Numbered from the stretch's first letter, positions 31,481 to 40,274 are shown. The stretch: 41,580 bases of DNA from Heterostelium multicystogenum (GCA_003667245.1 RCNN01000352.1:1-41580); one strand, 5' to 3'. Made by a program: numbers and translations. The notes: generated by a model not told the origin, from the letters alone.

Positions 31481-31915
31481 TCAGAACTTGTAGGCCTGGC
31501 GCCCGATCAGCAGCCATTTGCCTTTCTGCTTCTGCCAGACCTGGAAGTTTTCAATTTCGGGTGGGCACCTCGACCCACTGTTCACCGCCTGTGCGGAAAA
31601 GTGGTTGCGCACCAGGGCGGTGTCCGCCATTGAGGGTGATGGTCTGTTTCTGCATTTCCAGGGTCTTGAAACCACTTCTGCCGGTTTCCAATGTCAGCGA
31701 TAAATTCCTGCTTGTTCTGGACTTGCCCGCTGGAGTGGCCGTAGGTGAGGTTGTTCGCGGTGAGGGCCTGCAGTTGCGGGATGTCTTGTGCAACATGGCC
31801 TGGGTCAGATGATCGACCGCAGTGGCTACACATCTTGTCACTTGCGGCAGGCGCGGCGGCCGGCGTAGCCGCTGAACAGGCACAGAAAACCAATCAGAAC
31901 CTTGACGTTTTGCAT
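31481..31915 (-). CDS. NTF2-like/DUF4440 family secreted protein
   Basis: About 144 residues in four frame pieces. The N-terminus MQNVKVLIGFLCLFSGYAG is a signal peptide, continuing AAPAAS after a shift. The mature part reads LTQAMLHK, DIPQLQALTANNLTYGHSSGQVQNKQEFIADI, GRSGFKTLEMQKQTITLNG, DTALVRNHFSAQAVNSG and IENFQVWQKQKGKWLLIGRQAYKF. L..LTYGHSSGxVQ.K.EF and W.L..RQA.K are the familiar pattern of small SnoaL/DUF4440 proteins with a cone-shaped NTF2 fold. Function unknown; export to the periplasm is likely. The ATG at 31915 follows AAGGA. Confidence 0.75.
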
Positions 31916-32171
31916 GGTGTTTCCTTGTTGTTGTGGGGTACCGGGACGACTCGGGCTGTGTTTTTAATCGTCGTACACCATGCCGTATTTACCGGGATCA
32001 AGGAAAGGTGAAATTTGTTTCTTGCTAGAAGATAGAGCGCTGTTTGCCAAGTATTGGTTGTCGTATCACTTGCGAAATAGCGGTCGGCACTTCCCGTGGA
32101 AATGGCACATGGCTATGCTGTGGCCGGCCGACTTCATGGCGTGGATTCGCAACGACTGAGAAACAAAAAAA

Positions 32172-32644
32172 ATGGACAACCGGATCAAAAGTACGCGGCG
32201 GCCATGGTGCGCCTGGGTTATCAACTCAACGAGTTCAAGATCGGCGGCAACTACACGCCGCTGCTGAGGGACGGCAATCACGTCTACATCAGGCCAGATT
32301 CCGCGGGTGGGTGACGCCATCGTGTTGCCCGGCAAGGTCGGCGAAAGCCTCAGCCTGGCCGACGCACAGATTGCCGCGGGCGTCAGCGCACTGCGTTGCC
32401 TGGGCTTGCTCAAGCAGGCACTGGGTTCGCTGGACCAGGTCAAGGCGATCCTCAAGATCAATGTGTACGTTGCGCAGCGCGGATGACTTCGACCAGCAAA
32501 GCGAAGTGGCCAACGGTGCGTCGGACCTGTTGAACGAGATTCCTGGGGGCCGCAGGATCCCATACGCGCACCTCGGTGGGCGTGCTGCAATTGCCCAAGG
32601 GCGCGGCCGTGGAAATCGACATGATCGCCGTGGCACGGGACTGA
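32172..32644 (+). CDS. RidA-family protein (YjgF/UK114)
   Basis: About 157 residues. MDNRIKS, then in a second frame KYAAAMVRLGYQLNEFKIGGNYTPLLRDGNHVYI, then, two bases apparently missing near 32293 (ISGQIPR expected), VGDAIVLPGKVGESLSLADAQIAAGVSALRCLGLLKQALGSLDQVKAILKINVYV, SADDFDQQSEVANGASDLLNEI and GVLQLPKGAAVEIDMIAVARD. The end LPxxAxVEIDxIAVA is the RidA signature; the Arg that contacts substrate in true imine deaminases is not at the usual place in the readable text, so deaminase activity is uncertain. This longer RidA-like subgroup is common in proteobacteria. The next gene begins six bases downstream. Confidence 0.8.
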
Positions 32645-32650
32645 AACCGG

Positions 32651-33373
32651 GTGATCGCCGAGGCGTTTGCGGTACTGGTCCACTATGGAATCTACCTGCT
32701 CCCAGGACTGATCCTGTTTGGCCTGTGGTTCGGTCTCACGCCAAAAACATTGCCGGGCTTGCGCATCGTTATCCTGCTGCTGGCCTTTGTGCTGATGCGC
32801 GATGCGATGACGCCACTGGGCATGTGGTCGCTGAGCCGCGAGGTGCAGATCGAATTCACGGCCAACCCGTGGGTGCTGGCCGCGCTGGGCGGTTATCCTT
32901 GGGCTGATTGCCCTGCTCGCGCGCCTGGCACCGGAGTTGTGGCAACTGACGGTGCTGTTCAAGGGCAATCGTTGGGCTGGCCTGGCGGTGGGACTCGGGG
33001 CCGGGTGTCTGATCGGCCTGCCATTGCGGCTGTATCAAGGCATTGAGCCGGTTTACTGGGCCTGGCTGATGGGGCATGCTGGTGCTTGCCTACTGCGCCA
33101 ATGCGCTGGAAGAGGTGCTGTTTCGCGGCTTCCTGCAGGGCTATCTCGAACAGCACGTTACGCCGCTGCGCGCGGCGTTGCTCAGCGGGTTGGCGTTCGC
33201 CGCGTGCCATTCATTTTCTGGCGTTGAGCGTGACGCAACTGGGCTGGCCAGTGTTGGCCTTTACCCTGATTGAAGGCGTGGCCTGCGGGCTGGTGCGGAT
33301 GCGCTACGGTGTGGTGGCGGCGACGGCCACCCATGGCACGGCGATCTTGCTGATTGCCGTGCCGATGGTGTGA
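32651..33373 (+). CDS. CPBP-family intramembrane metalloprotease (CAAX/Abi type)
   Basis: About 240 residues, mostly membrane. MIAEAFAVLVHYGIYLLPGLILFGLWFGL, LRIVILLLAFVLMRDAMTPLGMW, then WQLTVLFKGNRWAGLAVGLGAGCLIGLPLRLY, and the catalytic region YCANALEEVLFRGFLQGYLEQH (EExxxR motif), LLSGLAFAACHSF (first His) and VRMRYGVVAATATHGTAILLIAVPMV (second His in ATHG). These residues form the glutamate/histidine site of CPBP proteases. Roles include peptide maturation and self-immunity; none is implied by the neighbours. Start GTG at 32651, six bases after the RidA stop; shifts near 32900, 33075 and 33215. Confidence 0.82.
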
Positions 33374-33379
33374 ACCGTC

Positions 33380-33803
33380 TCAGGCCTGTAAATCAACGCC
33401 GATGTGGGCCTGGAGCCAGTCTTTGTAGACCGCGATGTTATCGGTCGACTGGTCGCCATTTTTCGCGGTGACAGTCTTGCCGTCCAGGCGCCCGATATCG
33501 AGCAGGTACTGAAGACCGTTGGCCACATGGGTGGCGTCGCTTTTGCTGAGTGACTGAACATCGGGCAGTTCGACGGCGTTGCCTTATCGTCGAAGGTCGC
33601 CCATGAAGGGTTGGCCCTGGCGGTGGCAACGGTTTGCGCGGTCGAGCGCACTTGCTCCTGATAGCTGGCTTCCAGCTTGGTCTTGATCTCGGGCGTGGCG
33701 TTGGTGACTTCAAATCCTCCCGGCCCGCAGGGTGCCGTTTTCCATGGATTGTGTAAAAGTCTTCTGTCCCAGCGCTAACAGACTTGTTCGTGCTTCCTAT
33801 CAT
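33380..33803 (-). CDS. Hypothetical protein, about 140 residues
   Basis: I do not recognise the family. The ATG at 33803 has a good ribosome site (GGGAG) and reads MIGSTNKSVSAGTEDFYT. After a shift the text FEVTNATPEIKTKLEASYQEQVRSTAQTVATARANPSWATFDDKA appears, then VQSLSKSDATHVANGLQYLLDIGRLDGKTVTAKNGDQSTDNIAVYKDWLQAHIGVDLQA. Codon use and hydrophilic composition look genuine. There is no signal peptide or membrane segment; helices rich in Ala, Gln and Thr are expected. The stop is six bases from that of the convergent CPBP gene. Confidence 0.6.
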
Positions 33804-34038
33804 GGTGCCGCTCCCTTATTGGTAGCAGCAACAGAGCAAAAACCCGGGCCATGTGCTGCATGCCTTGTGTGCGGCGCGGGCTGGGTGGTATTGCCGGGGC
33901 AGGGCGCAGGCCAGGAGTTGCCGGGGCTGGCAAAGGGTTGCCACGTCGGCTCGCGCGAGCGCATTTCAGAACGTTGGGAAACTAAGTTCAGAATCTCCAG
34001 TCTGTAATAGCGTATCGCCACCTCTACAAGGAATTAAC

Positions 34039-34458
34039 ATGAAGCTTAAGGTCGTTTTTGCTGGGCACGGTTTTGTTGGCTGCGCCGCTTTACCAAGCGG
34101 TTGCCGAGACGTGCAGGGCGAACAGTTATGGTGGGTCCGATTGCGAATACGACAATGGCACCTCTTTCCAAGAGTCGCGCCAATAGCTACGGTGGGCAAG
34201 ACACCCAATACAGCGATGGTACTTCCTCCAAGAGCCGCTCCAATAGTTATGGCGGGCCAGGATATCCAATACGGCGACGGCACCTCGGCCAAGAACCGTT
34301 CCAACAGCTATGGTGGGCAAGACACTCAATACAGCGACGGCACCTCAGCCAAGAGCCGCTCCAATAGCTACGGCGGGCAAGACACCCAATACAGCAACGG
34401 CTCCTCCTCCAAGAGCCGCGCCAATAGCTATGGCGGGCAAAATACGACAAATAACTAA
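34039..34458 (+). CDS. Secreted tandem-repeat protein with 20-residue SYGG units
   Basis: About 139 residues. The signal peptide is MKLKVVFAG, then after a shift TVLLAAPLYQAVA, cleaved before ETC. The mature protein is almost all repeat: six units of 20 residues (60 bases) from about 34110 to 34440, each close to SRSNSYGGQDTQYSDGTSSK. The first unit has Cys in place of two residues (CRANSYGGSDCEYDNGTS), suggesting a disulfide. The end is SYGGQNTTNN. Frames switch near 34065, 34185 and 34250, but the repeat register is unmistakable. No known domain was recognised. The composition (Ser, Asn, Gln, Gly, Tyr; regular Y-G-G and Y-x-D-G) suggests a beta-solenoid or fibril-like structure. AAGGA precedes the ATG. 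Confidence 0.75.
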   Translation: MKLKVVFAGHGFVGCAALPSGCRDVQGEQLWWVRLRIRQWHLFPRVAPIATVGKTPNTAMVLPPRAAPIVMAGQDIQYGDGTSAKNRSNSYGGQDTQYSDGTSAKSRSNSYGGQDTQYSNGSSSKSRANSYGGQNTTNN

Positions 34459-34476
34459 TGGCCCCGCCGCGGCTTT

Positions 34477-35290
34477 CTACCTCACCAATGACCGCTCATA
34501 CGCCGCGGTCATCACCTGCCACGTCTGCGCATCCGCCGGAATCAAATGCTCGATGCGCAACGACGTTACCGTGATGTCCTGAGGCATGCCGAAGGTGGTG
34601 AAGGTCGACATGAAGTTCAGCTCACCTTCACGGGAGTTGACGCGTGTCAGCACCAGTGGCGGCGGTTCATTGACCAAAGGCTTCGGTACTTTGCGGGGCC
34701 GGCAGGCTGTCCAGAAGCCTGGCAAGTTCGGAGTTGCCCAACGCCTCGCGCGTCGCCCGTTGCCAGGGCGATGGTGCGGATTTCGTCAGCGTTGATCAAA
34801 TGATCACCCAGGCCGCCAGGCTGTAGCAGGGTGACCAGCAAATTCAGCCCATCAGCCGCCTCCGGTTTGATCCCCACCAGCTCGAACAGCACCTGGGTAC
34901 TGGCGTTGGCGGCGAGCACTTCCCAGTGGCTGCCCAGCACGATCGCCGGTGCAGGATTGTTCGCGTGGAGCACATGGCTGATTGCCTCGCGAATAGCCTC
35001 CATGGAGGGCGAGGAGAGCGGGGTTGCCTCATAGCGCGGGGCGAAAGCCGGCAGCGAGGAACACGCTGTTGCATTGCTCCAGCGGAACCTCCAGCGCCAT
35101 CAGCAAATTATGCAAGGTGCCCGGGCTCGGCTTGGCGCGCCCGGTCTCGATGCAGCTCAGGTGGCGTTGGGAAACCCCGGTGATCAGCGCCAGTTCCAGC
35201 TGGCTCAATCTGGCGTGCCGACGCAGCACGCGCAGTTTGCGTGCCGGCGGTAGTGTCGGGGTTGGCGCGGGGGAAAGGTTGGCTGCTCAT
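34477..35290 (-). CDS. XRE-family regulator with MmyB-like ligand domain
   Basis: About 271 residues in several frames. MSSQPFPRANPDTTAGTQTA precedes, in another frame, LRRHARLSQLELALITGVSQRHLSCIETGRAKPSPGTLHNLLMALEVPLEQCNSVFLAAGFRPA, an XRE helix-turn-helix. The rest matches the MmyB ligand-binding domain: MEAIREAISHVLHANNPAPAIVLGSHWEVLAANASTQVLFELVG, LNLLVTLLQPGGLGDHLINADEI, and the tail PPPLVLTRVNSREGELNFMSTFTTFGMPQDITVTSLRIEHLIPADAQTW. The last two blocks (NP.PA.V....W....N and F.TFG...DIT...LRIE) are signatures. MmyB domains are thought to bind small hydrophobic ligands. It is divergent from the DUF2834/MAPEG operon, its likely target. Confidence 0.82.
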
Positions 35291-35324
35291 GGGTTGACTC
35301 TGGCCGTGCGGGGCGGTGGTGTCG

Positions 35325-35341
35325 ATGACCTTCGAGGTCAT
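35325..35341. promoter_or_regulatory. 17-bp palindrome, candidate XRE operator
   Basis: ATGACCT-TCG-AGGTCAT is perfect over seven bases per arm. It lies 34 bases from the regulator start and 64 bases from the DUF2834 start, the expected place for an operator serving both divergent genes. Confidence 0.5.
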
Positions 35342-35405
35342 TGAGAGGGGAACGACGTTATCACTAATGTGCAGCTTCCCGAACCGTTGTCTCCAAGGAG
35401 GAGAC

Positions 35406-35723
35406 ATGCGCAGACCCTGGATTGCCCTGGCCGGGCTGTTGGCTTTTGCCCTGTACACATTGATCACGATGCTGATCGCCGAACAATCGCTCATGGCGTT
35501 CGGACGTGAATTGATATCGAGGCCGGATACTGCCCAGGTGGTGATTGACTTGTATCTGATGGCGACCTTGGCGGGCGTATGGATGTACCGGGATGCGCGG
35601 GCCAGGGGCAAATCCCTGGCGTCGGTGTTGCCCTATTTACTGGTAACGGCGGTTTTCGTATCCATCGGTCCGCTGCTGTATATCGTGGTCAACGGGTTCC
35701 GCGAACCTTCAGGGGGCCGGTGA
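35406..35723 (+). CDS. DUF2834-family membrane protein
   Basis: An unbroken 105-residue protein with three membrane segments: WIALAGLLAFALYTLITMLIA, QVVIDLYLMATLAGVWMYRDARARGKS and LPYLLVTAVFVSIGPLLYIVV. The central DLYLxxxLxGxWMxxDARxRG(K/R) is the DUF2834 signature. No function is established for the family. A very strong ribosome site, AAGGAGGAG, precedes the ATG. The stop overlaps the MAPEG start as TGATG, so the two are translationally coupled. Both are probably controlled by the divergent XRE/MmyB regulator. Confidence 0.85.
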   Translation: MRRPWIALAGLLAFALYTLITMLIAEQSLMAFGRELISRPDTAQVVIDLYLMATLAGVWMYRDARARGKSLASVLPYLLVTAVFVSIGPLLYIVVNGFREPSGGR

Positions 35724-36146
35724 TGGAGGTTTATGCGTTGTGCGTACTGGTGCTGTTCTTGAAGATGCTGGCGATCTCCTGTTACCAGGGTTTCTTTCGA
35801 CTCAGATTCCGTGCATTCACTAACCACGAGGATGCAGCTTTCTTCCATCGCGATGCGAATCCAGAGGAGTTACCGCAAGTCTCCCGGGCCGAAAAGGCTT
35901 GGGCCAATGATCTGGAAAATATTCCGTTGTTCTTCATTTTGGGTGGCCTGTGCCTGGCGATGGAAACGCCAGGCACCGCTACCGCGGGGTTGTTCTGTCT
36001 GTTCACCGCTTGCCCGTGTGATGCATACGGTGATGTATCTGAGCGGCCGCCAGCCCTGGCGCACCCTCGCTTATGGAGTGGGAGTGCTCTGTTTGTCGGG
36101 GCTGGCCGGTCTGCTTGGCGCTGGGCTGATAACAATCAAGGGGTGA
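35723..36146 (+). CDS. MAPEG-family membrane protein
   Basis: About 141 residues with four helices. MEVYALCVLVLFLKMLAISCYQGFFRLRFRAFTNHEDAAFF, then RAEKAWANDLENIPLFFILGGLCLAMETPGTATAGLF, and after a shift near 36008 ARVMHTVMYLSGRQPWRTLAYGVGVLCLSGLAGLLGAGL. The RAxxAxxNDLENIPxFF and RxxHTxxYLxxxQPxR blocks are those of microsomal glutathione S-transferase-like MAPEG proteins, which conjugate glutathione to lipophilic compounds at membranes. The bacterial role is usually unproven. It is second in the operon after DUF2834, and its end meets the convergent binding-protein gene. Confidence 0.87.
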
Positions 36147-37065
36147 GAAAAGGCCTGATAGTTGTCCTTGGTGATCTGTTGATAGGGAATGGTCAGCTCC
36201 GCCGTGTAGGGCTGCTTCCTGATCATCTTCAGCGCCAGGTCAATCGAGCCGACGGCCTGGCCCTTGTTGTCCTGATAGGCCGTGACTACCAATAGATCTT
36301 TTTTGATCGCATCCAGGCCGGCGGGTCCGCCGTCGCTGCCGCCCACCAGGATGTCCTTGCCAGGGTGCATACCGGCCTGGGTAATCGCCATCGCGGCACC
36401 GATAGCCATTTCATCGGCATTGGCCGCCACGGCGTCGATTTTCTTGCCCGAGACGATCCAGTTGTTCATCAGGTCCATGGCCTTGCTGCGCTGCCAGTCG
36501 GCGCTTTGTTCTTCGACGATATGGATGTTGGGTAATCCTTCAGTACGTTTTTCACACGCCCTGTGTGCGGTTGTGGGTGGCGTTTGTTAGAGAGCAAGCC
36601 GAGCATGATTGCGAGGTTGCCCTTGCCGTTATTTTTTCCGCGAGGTAGCGCATCTGAATCTCGCCCGCTTTTGATCTCGTCCGAGCCGACTAAACCCACC
36701 CCGGCCGGCAGGACCGGGATGTCCGGGCGACGGTTTGACGTACACCAGCGGATACCCGCCTGCTGGGCATTTACGGTCATTTTCTGGGTGGCGGCGGTGT
36801 CGACCGCGTTGACGATAATCGCGTCCATGCCTTGGGCAGAAAAGCTCTGCACCTGTTCAGTTGGCGCACCACATCGCCTTGGGCGTCTTCGAATTGCAGG
36901 GTCACGTCGGTGAGGTCCCTGGCGTGGGCCGCCATGTAGTCACGCATCTGGGCGAGGAACACGTCGTCCACCTGGGCGATGCTGAACGCCGATGCGTGTC
37001 TCGGCGAGGGGCTAGCGGGGGTAACGATGAGGGTCAGGAGCAAGGTCAGCAGCTGTTTTTTTCAT
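36136..37065 (-). CDS. Sugar/polyol-type ABC transporter substrate-binding protein (RbsB-like), orphan
   Basis: About 308 residues. The signal peptide reads MKK, then after a shift QLLTLLLTLIVTPAS. The mature protein has SIAQVDDVFLAQMRDYMAAHARDLTDVTLQFEDAQGDVVRQLNQ, FSAQGMDAIIVNAVDTAATQKMTVNAQQAGI, VGLVGSDEIKSG, MDLMNNWIVSGKKIDAVAANADEMAIGAAMAITQAG and LVGGSDGGPAGLDAIKKDLLVVTAYQDNKGQAVGSIDLALKMI. This is the ribose/inositol-type periplasmic protein pattern. The 3' end is uncertain: TGA at 36136 (after a shift) or at 36071. No ATPase or permease gene is nearby. It is third in the SDR-PhyH-SBP unit, starting five bases after the PhyH stop. An AACAACAA motif precedes the ATG. Confidence 0.82.
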
Positions 37066-37069
37066 GGTG

Positions 37070-38261
37070 TCAGTCCGTTTTTTTGTTGTTTGAAAGACGT
37101 TGAAAACATTCCTCAGCCTTGGCGTTTTGGCGTGTAGTTGCGCAACGCGTTCGGCAAAGGTCTCGCAGGGCCAGCGTTCGTTCAGTGCCTGCAACATCAG
37201 TTGCTGCCCGGTTTGCGGAGCCAGGCCCTGTAAGGGTGGGTCGGTATCCAGGTTGGTGGGAAAGGAATAGCCATCGGCGGTGCAGGCGATCACCGCGTGC
37301 AGCGCCTCGCCATCCATGACGTTGTCCGCCAGGCGCTTCCAACAGGCAGGGGTACAGCGCCAGCATCATCCGGTCGCGGTCCACAAGCCTCCATCGTTTT
37401 TGCCGAACGCCGAGGAGATTTGCAGCAGGTTGGCCATGCGCTGGCGGTCCGGTGTGCGATTTGGTGCCAGCGGCGTGAAACAGGGCCGGGTTGAAGAACA
37501 GCAGGTCACCTTTGTTCAGCGGCAATTGCACGGCATGCTGCTGGAAGTACTCGATGAATTCAGTGCGCCTCCAGGCCAGGTAGCCCAGTGGGTATTGCTG
37601 GGAAAACGGCAGCAGTTGGTCGGGCCGGTTTCCAGGGCATGTCGCTGTGGGCCACGGCCCCTTGCAGCGTGAGGTATTGGGACACCGTGTGCAGGGGCAA
37701 CGGAAAGCGCTCCACCACGTCGATGGTCTGGAACCCGAGGTGATAATCACGGTGCGGTTGCTGGGCTTGGCCACCGGGGTGCACCACGTTGACCTGGGCC
37801 GTGACTGGTAGCCCGGGCCGAGCCAGGCTTGTGCGATCAACCCCAGCAGTGGGTTGGCGTAATATTCGACAAAGGATGCCGGCGACTGCAGTGCGGCCTT
37901 CTGTAATGAGTTTCCAGATACGTCCGTTACTGCCGGCCTTGGCGAAGTGGTCGGGCGGCCACACCTTGCGCAGCCTCTTGGGCAAAGATCGCTTCGAATA
38001 CCTGGCTGTGACGGTCGACCACGTCCAGGTCGGCGTAGCCCTTTGGCGCACCACCATCACTCCCGGCCCCTGGCTGAACAGGCGATGCAGTTCGTCCAGC
38101 ACGGCGTGACGATCGCCGTTGCGCAGTGCCTGGGCCTGATAGATCGGGATGTTGCTGCACACTTCGGCGCAGTGCGGGTAGTCCTCGGCAGCAGCGTGCT
38201 GGGCACAGATCGAGTGAAAATCTTCCAGTTGCACCGCATCGGCGCTGACAAAGGCAGGCAT
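37070..38261 (-). CDS. Phytanoyl-CoA dioxygenase (PhyH)-family protein
   Basis: About 397 residues over at least five frames. MPAFVSADAVQLEDFHSICAQHAAAEDYPHCAEVCSNIPIY, then ALRNGDRHAVLDELHRLFSQGPGVMVVRQ, QVNVVHPGGQAQQPHRDYHLGF with the HxD iron ligands (His-Arg-Asp), VSQYLTLQGAVAHSDMP, QQHAVQLPLNKGDLLFFNPALFHAAGT with the distal His, and MANLLQISSAFGK whose preceding Arg would bind 2-oxoglutarate. The C-terminal piece GYSFPTNLDTDPPLQGLAPQTGQQLMLQALNE follows, and the stop at 37070 gives ...FQRLSNNKKTD. PhyH proteins hydroxylate or demethylate small molecules using Fe(II) and 2-oxoglutarate. The ATG at 38261 has GGAGGG upstream and lies 19 bases after the SDR stop. Confidence 0.82.
37083..37090 (-). 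promoter_or_regulatory. Crc/Hfq-type CA motif before the orphan binding protein
   Basis: On the minus strand AACAACAA, followed by further A residues, ends 17 bases before the ATG at 37065. It overlaps the last codons of the PhyH gene. Confidence 0.5.
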
Positions 38262-38280
38262 CACGCACCCTCCACCAGGC

Positions 38281-39108
38281 TCAAGGCTGATCGGGGCGTG
38301 GGGTGCCGCCGTCGCCACAGCCGGATGACGCCTTGCTCCAGGTCGATCACCGTGCCGGTCATCATTCCCGACTCGCGTGACAATAGAAATGCCACGCTCC
38401 GGGCCACCTCTTCAGGTTTGAGCAGGCGGCCGAAGGGCTGCGCGGCTTCGGCGGCTTCCAACCAGGCATCCCCGGCACCGTGGTAGTGCCGCTGGATTTC
38501 ATCCTCGTGCGGTGTGTCCATCCAGCCGATGTTCAAGCCGTTGACCCGAATCCGGTTGCGCAGGGCGCTGAAACGCCACGTTTTTTGGTCAGAATCGCGA
38601 GAGCGCCCTTGGACGCCGCGTAGGCACTCAAGAACGATTGCCCGCCGTGGCCGGTGACACTCTGGATATTGACCACTGCACCTTCAACCCTCTGGCTGAT
38701 CATCAGCTTCAAGGCTTTCCTGCATCAGGAAAAACGGCGCCCTCACATTGACCGCAAACAGTCGGTCAAACAGTTCGGGGAGGTGTCGAGAATGGTGCCG
38801 CGATCCGACATCCCGGCGCAGTTGATCAGCCCGTGGAGGGTGCCGAAGTGGGCACGGGCCGCCTCGATCACGGCGCGGCAGTCGCCAATCTGTTTCCAGG
38901 TCCGCCTGGACAAACACCGCGCGGCAATCGAGCGCTGCCAACTGCCGTACTTGCTCCTGGCCCTGGTCCGGACGGCGTCCGCAGATGATCAGGCCGGCAG
39001 CACCGCGCCGCGCCAGGGTATGGGCGACGGCAGCCCCAATCCCTGGGTGCTGCCGGTGACGACAAAGTATTGGCCTTTGAAGGTATGGCTGAGGTCGGTT
39101 GAAGGCAT
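38281..39108 (-). CDS. Short-chain dehydrogenase/reductase (SDR)
   Basis: About 275 residues in several frames. MPSTDLSHTFKGQYFVVTGSTQGLG contains the TGxxxGxG nucleotide motif. Other pieces are GLIICGRRPDQGQEQVRQLAALDCRAVFVQADLE, HFGTLHGLINCAG-like text, FDRLFAVNVRAPFFLMQESL, NIQSVTGHGGQSFLSAYAASKGAL (catalytic Ser and YxxxK), and RIRVNGLNIGWMDTPHEDEIQRHYHGAGDAWLEAAEAAQPFGRLLKPEEVARSVAFLLSRESGMMTGTVIDLEQGV. The WMDTPHE(D)xIQ text suits the sugar/polyol SDRs. It oxidises or reduces an alcohol with NAD(P). First of the three minus-strand genes; the ATG at 39108 follows CAGGAGA. The stop at 38281 assumes one shift in the last codons. Confidence 0.83.
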
Positions 39109-39126
39109 CGGGGTCTCCTGGGTTTT

Positions 39127-39134
39127 TTGTTGTT
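39127..39134 (-). promoter_or_regulatory. Crc/Hfq-type CA motif before the SDR gene
   Basis: AACAACAA on the minus strand ends 18 bases before the ATG at 39108. The surrounding 18 bases (CTTTCAAACAACAAAAAA) are identical to those before the orphan binding-protein gene. Confidence 0.5.
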
Positions 39135-39164
39135 TGAAAGGCCGGGCTCGACGCCGGGCAAAAC

Positions 39165-39199
39165 TGAGACTAGCATTGCGGTCACCTCAACGAGTCTCA
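39165..39199. promoter_or_regulatory. Inverted repeat between SDR operon and LacI gene
   Basis: TGAGACT at 39165-39171 faces AGTCTCA at 39193-39199, separated by 21 bases, in the 126-base divergent interval. A-rich direct repeats (CTCAAAAAA) follow to 39216. A control site for both directions is plausible; the spacing is wider than a standard LacI-type operator. Confidence 0.4.
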
Positions 39200-39234
39200 A
39201 AAAAACCTCAAAAAAGACCTCAGGTCCAAACAGC

Positions 39235-40262
39235 ATGCTCGAACGCGCTAAACACTTTTCCATCAAGCAACTGGCCACCCAGGCGGGCGTCAGCAAGGCG
39301 ACAGTCGATCGCGTCTTGCAATGAGCGCGGCAGCGTGCACGCCCAAACCCGGCGGCGTATCGAACAGGCTCTGGATGAGCTGGAATCCAGGAAAAAATGG
39401 CCTGGCAGTAGGCCGGACCTTTCATGTCGATGTGATCATGCACACGCCCAAGCGCTTTCAGTGCGGCGGTGCAGGCCGCCATCACCGCCCCAACTGGGGC
39501 AGCCTGGCACCGTTTCGTATCGCCCCGCGGTTTCATGTGTTCGAAGAGATCGAGCCTCAGGCGATGCACGACCAATTGCTGCGCTGCCTCGAGACCGGCA
39601 GCCAGGGTGTGGTGCTCAAGGCCGCGGACGAGCCGGCGGTGAATCTTGCGGTCAAGCACCTGGCGGCCGCAGGTATTCCGGTGGTGACCCTGGTCACCGA
39701 TCTGCCCCACAGCGAGCGCATCGGCTACGTAGGCATGGATAACCGCACCGCTGGACAAACCGCCGCGTACCTTCTGTCCCGCTGGCTGTCACCCCAACCC
39801 CAGGAAGTGGCGGTGGTGATTGGCAGTGAATTGTTCCGGGCGAGGAAGAACGCGAAATGGGTTTTCGCATGTGGCTGCGCGGCCGTGCGACGCACCTGCG
39901 GGTACTGGATATCAGCGGTGGTACGGCGTGTATGACGAACATTTGCCCGGGTCACCGATGCGTTGAAGGCAGCATCCCGAACTGAAGGCGGTGTACAGCG
40001 TCGGCGGTGGCAACCGCGCAATTGTCGACGCCTTCGCGGCTCTGGATCGCCCGTTGGACGTGTTTATTGCTCACGACCTCGACGAAGAGAATCGCCAGCT
40101 GTTGGCTTGAAAGAAAAAGTCGCCGCGATTATCGATCACACCTGCAGATCGATGCGCGCCATGTGTTCCTGCACATCCTGCAATTTTTCATCGGCTGTGG
40201 AAGGCTGGGCCGATTGCGCCGTCACAGGTACAGATCGTCACACCGTTCAACCTGCGGACTGA
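39235..40262 (+). CDS. LacI-family transcriptional regulator
   Basis: About 340 residues in several frames. The LacI headpiece is MLERAKHFSIKQLATQAGVSKATVDRVLQ, then ERGSVHAQTRRRIEQALDELE in the next frame. The sugar-sensing domain reads FHVDVIMHTPKRF, LAPFRIAPRFHVFEEIEPQAMHDQLLRCLETGSQGVVLKAADEPAVNLAVKHLAAAGIPVVTLVTDLPHSERIGYVGMDNRTAGQTAAYLLSRW, then ELKAVYSVGGGNRAIVDAFAALDRPLDVFIAHDLDEENRQLL and a tail near VQIVTPFNLR. The ...GIPVVTLVTDLP...YVGMDN..AG.TAAYL pattern is common in polyol/inositol-linked LacI proteins. The exact stop is uncertain by a few codons. Divergent from the SDR operon and followed by the dehydrogenase, both likely targets. Confidence 0.83.
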
Positions 40263-40274
40263 ATCTCCAAACCC

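Noticed and set aside
31916..32171. Possible small gene between the NTF2-like and RidA genes
   Set aside because: No frame with a ribosome site and plausible codon use was found in this AT-richer divergent interval.
34110..34440. CRISPR-like array
   Set aside because: Spacing is exactly 60 bases with no unique spacers; the repeats keep codon register and encode protein.
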